The translations under genes were made by a program, and so were the position numbers. Below the pieces are notes generated by a model. That model was given only the letters and a program-made list of their open reading frames with translations, searched no databases and was not told where the DNA came from. From Pseudoalteromonas galatheae (lineage in GTDB: Bacteria > Pseudomonadota > Gammaproteobacteria > Enterobacterales > Alteromonadaceae): 64,000 nt of DNA. This document shows, one piece after another, positions 43,823-50,804 of this stretch. Each line of letters starts with the position of its first letter. The first letter of the stretch is position 1. The stretch is taken from contig NZ_PNCO02000001.1 in assembly GCF_005886105.2 (NCBI RefSeq), forward strand, positions 2,353,001-2,417,000, written 5' to 3'.

Positions 43823-44536
43823 TTAGTCCATAATGTTTTCTGGCATATCACCGCGGATCTGCTGCCAAATTTCACCCGATTGATGACCATACTTACGCAT
43901 TAATGAAATAGCCCCATCGTGTTCTTGATTTTCCGCCAGTTTGGTTAAATCTGCATAAAACTGTCTCGCCAGTCCTCGCGTTCTAGGATCTGAGAAGTAA
44001 TGACAACCAATTTTTGAGTATAAGCCTCTGAAGCCATTTAAAATAAGCACATAAATTTTGTTTTGCCCTGCACCTGCCAGTTCATGGTGAACTTGATAAT
44101 CGTAATCGGCAAAGGCTTCTGCGGTGTCTTCTAGCTCTTCATGCTTAGACAAAATATCGATAACACGCTGCGGGTTGAATTTTATCGCCGCACGCGTATA
44201 GATAGCACTAATATTGGTACGCGCTGACAGCAGCTGATCGGTCAGCTCGGGCATCTTATCTTCATCAAGACGCGCTAAAGTTTCTAATATATTAAGACCC
44301 GACGTTTCCCAAAAGTTATTTACTCGGGTTGGCTTACCATGTTGGATAGTCAACCAGCCATCACGAGCTAGCCTTTGTAATACTTCGCGCAGTGTTGTTC
44401 TTGTTACACCAATGAGTTCAGAAAGCTCACGCTCAGCAGGTAGAATGGATCCCGGAGGGAATTCGCCGTTCCAAATTGACTCAACAATATATTCTTCAGC
44501 AAATCCAGCTGGGCTCTTGGCTTTGAAAATTCTCAT
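43823..44536 (-). CDS. fadR: FadR, fatty acid metabolism regulator
   Basis: This 237-residue GntR/FadR protein is very close to E. coli FadR (239). The wHTH segment [21 protein letters not shown] (about residues 34-54) and [20 protein letters not shown] are almost identical, and the C-terminal acyl-CoA-binding domain (RHYFSDP-type region) is complete. FadR represses beta-oxidation genes and activates fabA/fabB; long-chain acyl-CoA releases it from DNA. A FadR-type operator lies 58-74 bp upstream of its own start. In E. coli fadR is near nhaB and dsbB; here two unrelated genes lie between fadR and dsbB. Confidence 0.96.
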   Translation of the reverse strand: MRIFKAKSPAGFAEEYIVESIWNGEFPPGSILPAERELSELIGVTRTTLREVLQRLARDGWLTIQHGKPTRVNNFWETSGLNILETLARLDEDKMPELTDQLLSARTNISAIYTRAAIKFNPQRVIDILSKHEELEDTAEAFADYDYQVHHELAGAGQNKIYVLILNGFRGLYSKIGCHYFSDPRTRGLARQFYADLTKLAENQEHDGAISLMRKYGHQSGEIWQQIRGDMPENIMD

Positions 44537-44593
44537 CTCACACCACTTTATTATTACATCAATGCCTTGATTGGCAGGTTGTGCTTGTTAATC

Positions 44594-44610
44594 CACTGAT
44601 TGTACCAGAT
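44594..44610 (-). promoter_or_regulatory. FadR-type operator upstream of fadR
   Basis: On the minus strand ATCTGGTACAATCAGTG matches the E. coli FadR operator type ATCTGGTACGACCAGAT at 13 of 17 positions, with a strong left half. Suggests autoregulation. Confidence 0.55.
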
Positions 44611-44704
44611 GAAGCTCAACTAACAAGCTACAAATCACCCTAGCTGAAAATAGCCATATTCAATGTAGGTGAGATTGTGATGCGGTGTGAGACTTAGAAC
44701 TCAA

Positions 44705-45412
44705 TTAAGGCGATATAGACTTGGCGAGAACGAGCTCATCTTCGCTAAACACTGAGCTGTTAATGTAAACAAATTGCTCCTCATCAGACCATCCAGCCTC
44801 TGCTTTCATTTTGTATAATTCAAATGCTTCGTAGTACGGATCGGTATCGTATTCGTTTTCTACCATTGCCCATGCTATCCAATGCGAAACGGTATAATCG
44901 CAACCAACCAATTGGTATAACGGCTCACTTAAAAAGAAAAGTGCTTCGTAACCTTCTCCACCACAGTGTTTCTTGATAATTTCAGACAGTGCATCATCTA
45001 AATGTATGGTGGGTGGATCCGCATTTTTAAACACTTCACACCTTAGCGTTTCACTGCCCCGATAAACACGACATTTCTTAGTGGAAGACTTTTCTCTATT
45101 TAACTCAATAAGTGCTTGGTCGCCGAATGCTTGAAGCACAATCTCTATATTTTCATTGAGTTGATTTAGCTTGTTTAAGAGAGTTTCATCATCAATTTCT
45201 GTAGATTGCGGATACACTTTTCTGACTTCATTCACTCTTTTAAGTATTCGCTTGCCATTAGGAAATATTGCAAAGCAAGCTTCTAGTTTTTCATCATCCA
45301 GTTTCCATATGTCGAAGTGGAGAATATAATCCTCCTTGATATCAGGCATGGATTCTGTCGACTCTCCTAATACTTCCCTCCACTGCCTTTGCCACTTTTG
45401 TTGATTGCTCAT
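44705..45412 (-). CDS. Hypothetical acidic protein
   Basis: A 235-residue, Glu/Asp-rich soluble protein I do not recognise. It is rich in Trp near the N-terminus (KWQRQWREV) and later aromatic segments (SHWIAWAMVENEYD, PYYEAFELYKM). No signal peptide, TM helix or catalytic motif is visible. It is located between fadR and a DJ-1/PfpI gene on the same strand, in a position where E. coli has nhaB. The atypical composition suggests an acquired gene. Confidence 0.6.
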   Translation of the reverse strand: MSNQQKWQRQWREVLGESTESMPDIKEDYILHFDIWKLDDEKLEACFAIFPNGKRILKRVNEVRKVYPQSTEIDDETLLNKLNQLNENIEIVLQAFGDQALIELNREKSSTKKCRVYRGSETLRCEVFKNADPPTIHLDDALSEIIKKHCGGEGYEALFFLSEPLYQLVGCDYTVSHWIAWAMVENEYDTDPYYEAFELYKMKAEAGWSDEEQFVYINSSVFSEDELVLAKSISP

Positions 45413-45502
45413 ATTTATTTGATACTTTTAGTACGTCGCTTAGTCAGAATAAATATCAGACTAAAATTTAGCAATGACGAAGACTTACCCTCCATTTGCA
45501 TC

Positions 45503-46135
45503 TCAGAGGGTCTGGGCGCCTGTGTTCAAATTTTCTAACTCTGCTGATTGAATCGTTGTAGCAATGAGGTCTTCAAAAAGCGCTAATTGCCCAGCTGGAA
45601 TTAACTGATTTTGTATATTCTTCCGTTTATCTGAGTCAAACAACCGCTCTGCCAACCAGCCGATTAGATACATTAGCGAGAGGCAGCCTCCAGCGGTGGC
45701 GATGTTACCGTTTATGACAAGGGGTAAGTCCTGAACATCTCCTCCCATACTTTGCAAAACACCCTTAGCATCTGGATTCGTCGTTAACGACTTACCTTTA
45801 AGCAAACCAAGCTCATGAAGGATGAAAGATCCCGCACAAATCGAGCCTATTAGCTGCCTATTTGGGTCAAGGTTCAGCGCGGACATAAACTCAGTGTCTT
45901 TCATAGCTGCAGGAATACCACGTTTGCCACTCGTGATCAGAACTGCATCTTGATTAATTACTTCTGAAATATGCCCGTCTGTTTTAACTCGCATGCCAAG
46001 GTGAGAACTATGCTCTGGCTTCGTTCCTAATACACTCACAACCCAACTGTCGGTTGTTCGACCAAGCAAGTCATACATCAAAAAGAAGTCTACGTCTGTG
46101 AAATCGTCAAACAGAGCAATGCCTACTTTATACAT
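45503..46135 (-). CDS. DJ-1/PfpI family protein (class I glutamine amidotransferase-like)
   Basis: This 210-residue DJ-1/PfpI protein starts MYKVGIALFDDFTDVDF (the conserved acidic residue after the first strand, as in AraC-type GATase regulators and isonitrile hydratase-like proteins). The nucleophile elbow is IGSICAGSFIL (Cys about residue 98), and AGGCLSLMYLIGW comes later. No HTH follows, so it is not an AraC fusion. Closest in layout to ThiJ/PfpI-type isocyanide hydratase-like enzymes; the substrate is unknown. I use the ATG at 46135, which follows AAGGA; the longer frame adds an unlikely N-terminus. Confidence 0.75.
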   Translation of the reverse strand: MYKVGIALFDDFTDVDFFLMYDLLGRTTDSWVVSVLGTKPEHSSHLGMRVKTDGHISEVINQDAVLITSGKRGIPAAMKDTEFMSALNLDPNRQLIGSICAGSFILHELGLLKGKSLTTNPDAKGVLQSMGGDVQDLPLVINGNIATAGGCLSLMYLIGWLAERLFDSDKRKNIQNQLIPAGQLALFEDLIATTIQSAELENLNTGAQTL

Positions 46136-46548
46136 AATGTTTTTTCCTTCGCTGCTTTCATTAGTCGCAAACATATGTGTTATTTATTCTTTGCGGTAGT
46201 GGGTGTTGTTTATTCTATTTTTTATTCTTTTAATTTACCACTTGCGGCTGCCAAACTAACTCGATGATACGATTGATACTCAGAAGCTCTGTATTCGCAT
46301 AGACCACCACCAAAGTTTCATCCCTGTTGGGGTGGTAATATATTCACGGCTAGGTGGATACTCCACAAGCCGGCTCACTTGGTGATACAACATCAATTGA
46401 TTTAATCAAGTGATCTATTTTGATATTTTCGAACTTCTACTAACAACAAGAGTCGAAAAATCGTCGCAAAGATAGCGCACACTGCCGAAGTAAGGTTGCC
46501 CTAACGCAACCAGATAAAGCATAATAAAACAAAAAGGGTTTCTCGATA
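46136..46548. other. Structured intergenic region before dsbB, no gene seen
   Basis: About 410 bp with no convincing gene on either strand. Around 46347-46372 a nested stem (CGGCT...AGCCG outside, GTGGA...TCCAC inside) forms a clear hairpin. Just upstream an ACCACC/GGTGGT pair (about 46301-46336) could form another. Both the dsbB promoter and the DJ-1 gene promoter must lie here. It may be remnant or accessory DNA. Confidence 0.45.
46347..46372. repeat. Nested inverted repeat upstream of dsbB
   Basis: CGGCT / AGCCG outer arms and GTGGA / TCCAC inner arms around TAC. The symmetry is near complete, with single-base bulges. Confidence 0.65.
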
Positions 46549-47058
46549 ATGAAGATTTCATCTTTTCACCTCTCTAGGCAATCATGGGGATTGCTGGCAC
46601 TGTCCGCTGCTATTTTCGAAGCTGTCGCACTGTATTTCCAATATGGTATGGGTTTAGAACCCTGTATTATGTGTATCTATCAGCGTTTTGCTATGTTGGG
46701 GCTGTTAGCGGCTGGTTTAATCGGTATGATTTCGCCTCGCTCCTTCGTGCTACGCAGTTTTGCCTTTGCTTCTTGGGGTGTAGGCAGTATTTGGGGCTAT
46801 TTTATCGCCCGTGAACATATCAGTATGCAAACCACAACGGATCCATTTGCTTTTACCTGTGACTTTGTACCAAACTTTCCTGCGTTTATGCCGCTTCATG
46901 AATGGCTGCCAAGCTTTTTTGCTGCAACGGGTGACTGTGGCAATATAGACTGGTCTTTCGCAGGATTATCTATGCCAGGATGGATGGAAATTATCTTTGC
47001 ATTTTATAGTATCGCATTTATTCTTTTCTTATTTTTCCACGTTACTAAAAGAAGCTGA
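46549..47058 (+). CDS. dsbB: DsbB, disulfide bond oxidoreductase
   Basis: This 169-residue inner-membrane protein has four TM helices. The first periplasmic Cys pair is in LEPCIMCIYQR (CxxC, about residues 38-48) and the second in FTCDFVPNF and TGDCGN (about 104 and 130). It reoxidises DsbA and passes electrons to ubiquinone. An AAAGGG Shine-Dalgarno lies before the ATG. A 101-residue TM protein gene follows after 12 bp. Confidence 0.96.
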   Translation: MKISSFHLSRQSWGLLALSAAIFEAVALYFQYGMGLEPCIMCIYQRFAMLGLLAAGLIGMISPRSFVLRSFAFASWGVGSIWGYFIAREHISMQTTTDPFAFTCDFVPNFPAFMPLHEWLPSFFAATGDCGNIDWSFAGLSMPGWMEIIFAFYSIAFILFLFFHVTKRS

Positions 47059-47070
47059 GATTTCGTATTC

Positions 47071-47376
47071 ATGCATTTTAGGTTAAGCCAAATTGAGCAG
47101 CTAAGAGAATTTAAATTACGTGACAAGCAGATTATCTTACGTCTTGCACTTAGCCGTCTCGACGCGAAAACAAAAGTCGTATTAAGAATAGTAAAGTTGC
47201 TATTACTCACACCATTTTTTGCCTCATTAGTCGTCTTTGAAGGCTGGCTGTTATTACCCGTCTTACTCGTAGCCGGATTAGTTTATCCACTACTAACTAC
47301 ACCGGTGGAAATACAGTTTGGCAAACCCAAATTGGCTCGAGCGATCGCTGAGTTTAACGCCTCGAATAAGCCCTAA
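47071..47376 (+). CDS. Small membrane protein downstream of dsbB
   Basis: A 101-residue protein with a basic amphipathic N-terminus (MHFRLSQIEQLREFKLRDK...) and two adjacent hydrophobic helices (about residues 44-60 and 62-78). It is an uncharacterised type common in Alteromonadales, and I cannot name its function. The 12-bp spacing suggests co-transcription with dsbB. Convergent with the ComEA-like gene after a strong inverted repeat. Confidence 0.65.
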   Translation: MHFRLSQIEQLREFKLRDKQIILRLALSRLDAKTKVVLRIVKLLLLTPFFASLVVFEGWLLLPVLLVAGLVYPLLTTPVEIQFGKPKLARAIAEFNASNKP

Positions 47377-47389
47377 TTTTCAATCTACC

Positions 47390-47417
47390 TGTGTGCGAGC
47401 AGCTAAGCTCGCACACA
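47390..47417. repeat. Inverted repeat between convergent genes
   Basis: TGTGTGCGAGC and GCTCGCACACA arms around AGCTAA, a perfect 11-bp stem. It lacks a T-run, so it is a hairpin of uncertain role between the DsbB operon and the ComEA-like gene. Confidence 0.7.
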
Positions 47418-47427
47418 ATAACATCAA

Positions 47428-47736
47428 CTAGACTCTAATCTTTCCCTCCAGCTTTGCCAATATGCCTTTCCCTATTCCTTTTACTTCGAGTAACTCAGCT
47501 GTGCTCTTAAAGCGTCCCATTTTTTTGCGATACTCAACAATGGCTTCAGCTTTACGAATACCAATCCCTGGTAAACTTGAAAGCGCTGAAGCATCTGCAG
47601 AATTAATATCAAGCGCAACACTTTGCTGCTGTGTTTGAGAGACTGATTTTGCTTGCTCCGCAGGTTTTGCGAGCACACTTGAACAGCTTAAACCTAACGC
47701 CAATAAAATAGAAAGTATGGTGGGTTTATTGAACAT
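47428..47736 (-). CDS. ComEA-like exported helix-hairpin-helix protein
   Basis: A protein of about 102 residues with a signal peptide (about 1-23, SILLALGLSCSSVLAKP). A C-terminal helix-hairpin-helix DNA-binding domain begins LDINSADASALSSLPGIGIRKAEAIVEYRKKMG, and VKGIGKGILAKLEGKIRV completes two HhH motifs. ComEA binds incoming DNA in natural transformation; small periplasmic versions like this are common in gammaproteobacteria (YbaV-like). The ATG at 47736 follows AAGGAG by seven bases; the upstream extension (MNAVSF...) is not supported. Confidence 0.85.
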   Translation of the reverse strand: MFNKPTILSILLALGLSCSSVLAKPAEQAKSVSQTQQQSVALDINSADASALSSLPGIGIRKAEAIVEYRKKMGRFKSTAELLEVKGIGKGILAKLEGKIRV

Positions 47737-47971
47737 ATATACACTCCTTGTGCGTAAAAAGTATCCGAAGCTTACTGCATTCACCTCGGTGAGTGATTGC
47801 AGTACGCTTTTTAAATAAAGATTGGAGTATCAACTTTGTCAAAAATTTTCATTCTTTCAAAAAAGAAAATTAATATTAACCTGTTGTTTTTAAAAAATTT
47901 TGTTAATTCTCTTTTGTTCACCTATACTTGAAAAATTTTCAAAATAGCTTGCTTAATCACTCAATTCAATT

Positions 47972-47991
47972 TACTGTATAAAAAAACAGTG
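47972..47991 (+). promoter_or_regulatory. LexA (SOS) box upstream of yebG
   Basis: TACTGT-ATAAAAAA-ACAGTG contains a perfect CTGT-N8-ACAG (47974-47989), the gammaproteobacterial LexA consensus. It ends 16 bases before the yebG ATG. Confidence 0.9.
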
Positions 47992-48006
47992 ACTAGGGGA
48001 ATAACC

Positions 48007-48321
48007 ATGGCCGTTATCATCAAATATGTTGTTGAAAGAAATGGAGTCGAGCGTATGACTTTCACATCTAAAAAAGAAGCTGATGCTTACGATAAGATGC
48101 TAGATGTAGCTGAGGCATTGGAAGATATGCTAGCAAAAGTTGACGTACCGCTGAGTGAACAACAAGTTGAATCCCTAGCGCTTGAAATTGCAAAACAAAA
48201 AGATGACTTTGTGTCTGTATTAAAAGGTGGAAAAGTAGCACCAAAGGCCAGTACCAAAAACAAATCTGCAGACGAAAAAGCGTCAGATTCAGAAAAAGTG
48301 ACCAAAATTAAGCAAGCCTAA
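48007..48321 (+). CDS. yebG: YebG, SOS-inducible protein
   Basis: A protein of about 104 residues that matches E. coli YebG from its start: MAVIIKYVVERNG and TFTSKKEADAYDKMLD. The C-terminal tail is Lys/Ser/Asp-rich and divergent. YebG is an SOS gene of unknown molecular function, classically under LexA control. Here a perfect LexA box precedes it. I use the ATG at 48007, after a GGGGAATAACC Shine-Dalgarno; a longer frame starts inside the LexA box. Confidence 0.93.
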   Translation: MAVIIKYVVERNGVERMTFTSKKEADAYDKMLDVAEALEDMLAKVDVPLSEQQVESLALEIAKQKDDFVSVLKGGKVAPKASTKNKSADEKASDSEKVTKIKQA

Positions 48322-48336
48322 GTGATAATAGCTACT

Positions 48337-48549
48337 TATACCAATTGAATTAATTCTCTAATCAATTTGAAGGGTGAAATAGCATATTAGCTTCGTTAAA
48401 AATTTCTCATTTAGAACAACTAAATAGCAAGATTTTTGCCTTGCCTATATGGATATAGGTACCTTAGCGGCAGCAGGACGCGAGAGCGGTGCTACTAAAG
48501 CTATTTCCCCGCTTAAAGATAGATCATTTACTTAATACAACTGGTATTA
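48337..48549. repeat. MITE-like intergenic element with long imperfect inverted ends
   Basis: The left end begins TATACCAATTG at 48337, and the right end, read on the other strand from 48549, begins TAATACCAGTTGTATTAA. Both continue into similar stretches that end GAAATAGC about 48 bases in, so the termini are imperfect inverted repeats. The centre holds a CCTATATGG/ATATAGG palindrome. No ORF. TATACCAATTG-type ends are a recurring intergenic motif in Pseudoalteromonas and Shewanella in my experience; this copy lies between yebG and the aminotransferase terminator. Confidence 0.5.
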
Positions 48550-48575
48550 CTTCAGTAAGTGATGCTGGGTAAAAA

Positions 48576-48607
48576 TAAAAAACCGCACATTTTGCGGTTT
48601 TTTATTT
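48576..48607. terminator. Bidirectional terminator between yebG and the aminotransferase
   Basis: AAAAAACCGCA and TGCGGTTTTTT arms around CATTT, serving the aminotransferase on the minus strand and any yebG read-through on the plus strand. Confidence 0.88.
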
Positions 48608-48626
48608 TGTTTTGTATAGCGCGGTA

Positions 48627-49817
48627 TTACTTAATCACGCTTGCCACTGCGTCAGCAAAATAGTCAATATTGTCCTTGCTTACACCAGCTACGTTAACGC
48701 GACTAGAACCTACCATATAGATAGCATATTCAGTGCGCAGCCTGTCAATTTGCTCTTTATTAATACCTAAGAAAGAGAACATACCATGCTGACGGTCGAT
48801 GAATGAGAAGTCTTGCTCAACACCTTTTGCAGCTAGGCTTTCTTTGATCAACGTACGTAGACCATTGATACGGCTACGCATTTCATCAAGTTCGTCATAC
48901 CACATTTGTGTAAGTTCAGAACTACTTAATATGGTATTTACAATATCAGCACCGTGTGCTGGTGGCATTGAATAGATACTACGCACAACACTAAGTAATA
49001 CTGAGTTTGAAACGTCTGCAGTTGCACTGTCTTTTGCAATGATTGAGCACGCACCGATACGCTCGCGATAAAGACCAAAGTTCTTAGAACAAGATGAACA
49101 GATGATCATTTCATCAACCGTATCCGCAACTGTTCTAAGGCCTTGTGCATCTTCTTCAAGGCTGGTACCAAAACCTTGGTATGCGATATCAATTAATGGC
49201 GTAAAACCTTGTTCTTTCGCAAGTTCAGCAACTACTTTCCATTGCTCTTGATTTAAGTCCATACCACTTGGGTTATGACAACATGCATGAAGTAGTACCA
49301 CATCACCTTTAGATACTTGCTTCAGTGCATTGATCATCTCATCAAATAACAACCCTTTATTTTCGTAGTCATAGTAAGGATACTCTTTGACTGTTAGACC
49401 AGCAGCTTCAAATAGGCTGATATGGTTTGCCCAAGTTGGAGTAGTAACCCAAACAGTCGCATTGGTGTTGCAACGTTTAATAAATTCGGCAGCAACACGT
49501 AATGCTCCCGTGCCACCAGGTGCTTGCGCCGTGCGTACACGGTTTGCCAACAATGTACTATGCTCTCCAAGTAACAGTGTTTCCATCTTTTGACAGAAGT
49601 CTAAGTTACCAGCCAAACCAATATAAGATTTTGTCGTTTCGTTTTCTAAACGAAATGCTTCCGCTTTTTTAACCGCTCTAAGTACCGGCGTATTTCCCTG
49701 TTCATCCTTATAAACACCTACACCTAGGTCAATTTTATTTGGATTAGTGTCCTGCTTATAAGCGGCCATCAGGCCTAAAATAGGATCTGTTGGAAGTGGT
49801 TTTAGCTCTGAGAACAT
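48627..49817 (-). CDS. Aromatic/aspartate aminotransferase (AspC/TyrB family)
   Basis: This 396-residue class I aminotransferase has the PLP-binding region SCSKNFGLYRERIGA (Lys about residue 246), the LHACCHNPSGMDLNQEQW segment (about 177-194) and the substrate-contact residues of the AspAT/TyrB subclass. Length is the same as E. coli AspC and TyrB. It transaminates aspartate, and possibly Tyr/Phe, with 2-oxoglutarate. The AspC versus TyrB choice is not settled by sequence, but a TyrR-like half box and a long TGTAAACTT/AAGTTTACA repeat lie about 125-162 bp upstream. Confidence 0.93.
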   Translation of the reverse strand: MFSELKPLPTDPILGLMAAYKQDTNPNKIDLGVGVYKDEQGNTPVLRAVKKAEAFRLENETTKSYIGLAGNLDFCQKMETLLLGEHSTLLANRVRTAQAPGGTGALRVAAEFIKRCNTNATVWVTTPTWANHISLFEAAGLTVKEYPYYDYENKGLLFDEMINALKQVSKGDVVLLHACCHNPSGMDLNQEQWKVVAELAKEQGFTPLIDIAYQGFGTSLEEDAQGLRTVADTVDEMIICSSCSKNFGLYRERIGACSIIAKDSATADVSNSVLLSVVRSIYSMPPAHGADIVNTILSSSELTQMWYDELDEMRSRINGLRTLIKESLAAKGVEQDFSFIDRQHGMFSFLGINKEQIDRLRTEYAIYMVGSSRVNVAGVSKDNIDYFADAVASVIK

Positions 49818-49882
49818 GGCTTATCTCTTTTATTTTAATTAATGCAAACTCGAGCGGCTGACGCTCGATTCCAGTAGACTTG

Positions 49883-49916
49883 ATGGTAACATAGAGACTT
49901 GTATCTCAGTTACCAT
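49883..49916. repeat. Hairpin upstream of the aminotransferase gene
   Basis: ATGGTAAC and GTTACCAT arms with an inner GAGA/TCTC stem, 66-99 bp before the start codon. Confidence 0.55.
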
Positions 49917-49941
49917 ATTTATCTAGAATTTTATTCATTTT

Positions 49942-49979
49942 TGTAAACTTGTTAGCACCGCAAAGGCTTTAAGTTTACA
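49942..49979 (-). promoter_or_regulatory. Long inverted repeat upstream of the aminotransferase
   Basis: TGTAAACTT and AAGTTTACA arms separated by 20 bp. The left arm also starts a TyrR-like TGTAAA-N6-AGCACC with G and C fifteen apart. A dimeric regulator or a GAF-gene terminator structure are both possible. Confidence 0.35.
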
Positions 49980-50004
49980 GTCCCACTATTACTAGGGCCT
50001 ATAG

Positions 50005-50670
50005 TTATTCAGGTAAATATTCAGGAATTCTCACACACGCAGCTGCAAGTAATGCTAAAATTTCTTCACTGAAAAATGACTCAGAGAACGCTTCTGCATC
50101 AATAATTCCAATACAGTTTTGATCATCATCGAATAATGGCATACAGGTTTCTGCTTTAACCTTAGGATCGCAAGTGTAGTACTCTCCTCCACTGGCGACA
50201 TAATGAGGAATGTCATTAATCACCCGAGCTTTAGCACTCAAGACCGTCTGGATATTATTTGAGGTAGCGGCAAAGGCCTCCGTTATTGGAAATAGCGGTC
50301 TACTCGGCGCCCCAGAGTAAGCTAGTTTGAGGAGTTGTTTGCCTTCATTTGTCGCTCTTGCTTGATATATACCAAACCAGTCAACGCCTGTAACTTCAAC
50401 TACCGCTGACACTATCGTTTGCAGTTTGGCAAGCGATTGTTCATTCACCGTGTTCTTTTCAACATAGTCACTCAATAAAAAAGGTGCCTCCTGAAGGTGA
50501 CCAAACAAGCTACAAGCACCACCTTCACCGAGCTCAGGGATCTGATATGACCACACTGCAGGGCTTGAGTTTTGCTCAATATAAGCATCTAGTTTTTCTA
50601 ATTGCAGCAAGAGCAATTCGCGGGGGATAGATAATCTACTCAATGAAATATAATCTGACATTTTAGCCAT
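50005..50670 (-). CDS. GAF-domain protein
   Basis: A 221-residue cytoplasmic protein whose second half (about residues 80-215) is a GAF domain: VDWFGIYQARATNEGKQLLKLA, then a late GIIDAEAFSESFFSEEILALLA. There is a Cys pair in GGEYYTCDPKVKAETCMPLF, reminiscent of the free-Met-R-sulfoxide reductase group, but the pattern is not exact, so I keep it as GAF of unknown ligand. No output domain is attached. It is encoded downstream of the REC-PP2C-HATPase gene (134 bp) on the same strand and could act in the same signalling set. Confidence 0.7.
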   Translation of the reverse strand: MAKMSDYISLSRLSIPRELLLLQLEKLDAYIEQNSSPAVWSYQIPELGEGGACSLFGHLQEAPFLLSDYVEKNTVNEQSLAKLQTIVSAVVEVTGVDWFGIYQARATNEGKQLLKLAYSGAPSRPLFPITEAFAATSNNIQTVLSAKARVINDIPHYVASGGEYYTCDPKVKAETCMPLFDDDQNCIGIIDAEAFSESFFSEEILALLAAACVRIPEYLPE

Positions 50671-50804
50671 CTAAACATCTAAATTTAATGCAACTTTACC
50701 ACGCTCTTTATACCTTGCCAATACTCAAAAACAGGTACATAAGGCAATACGAGTAGATAGTAAACCTAAAGCAAAAGTAAAAGTAAAATACGTTTGAGTG
50801 GAAT

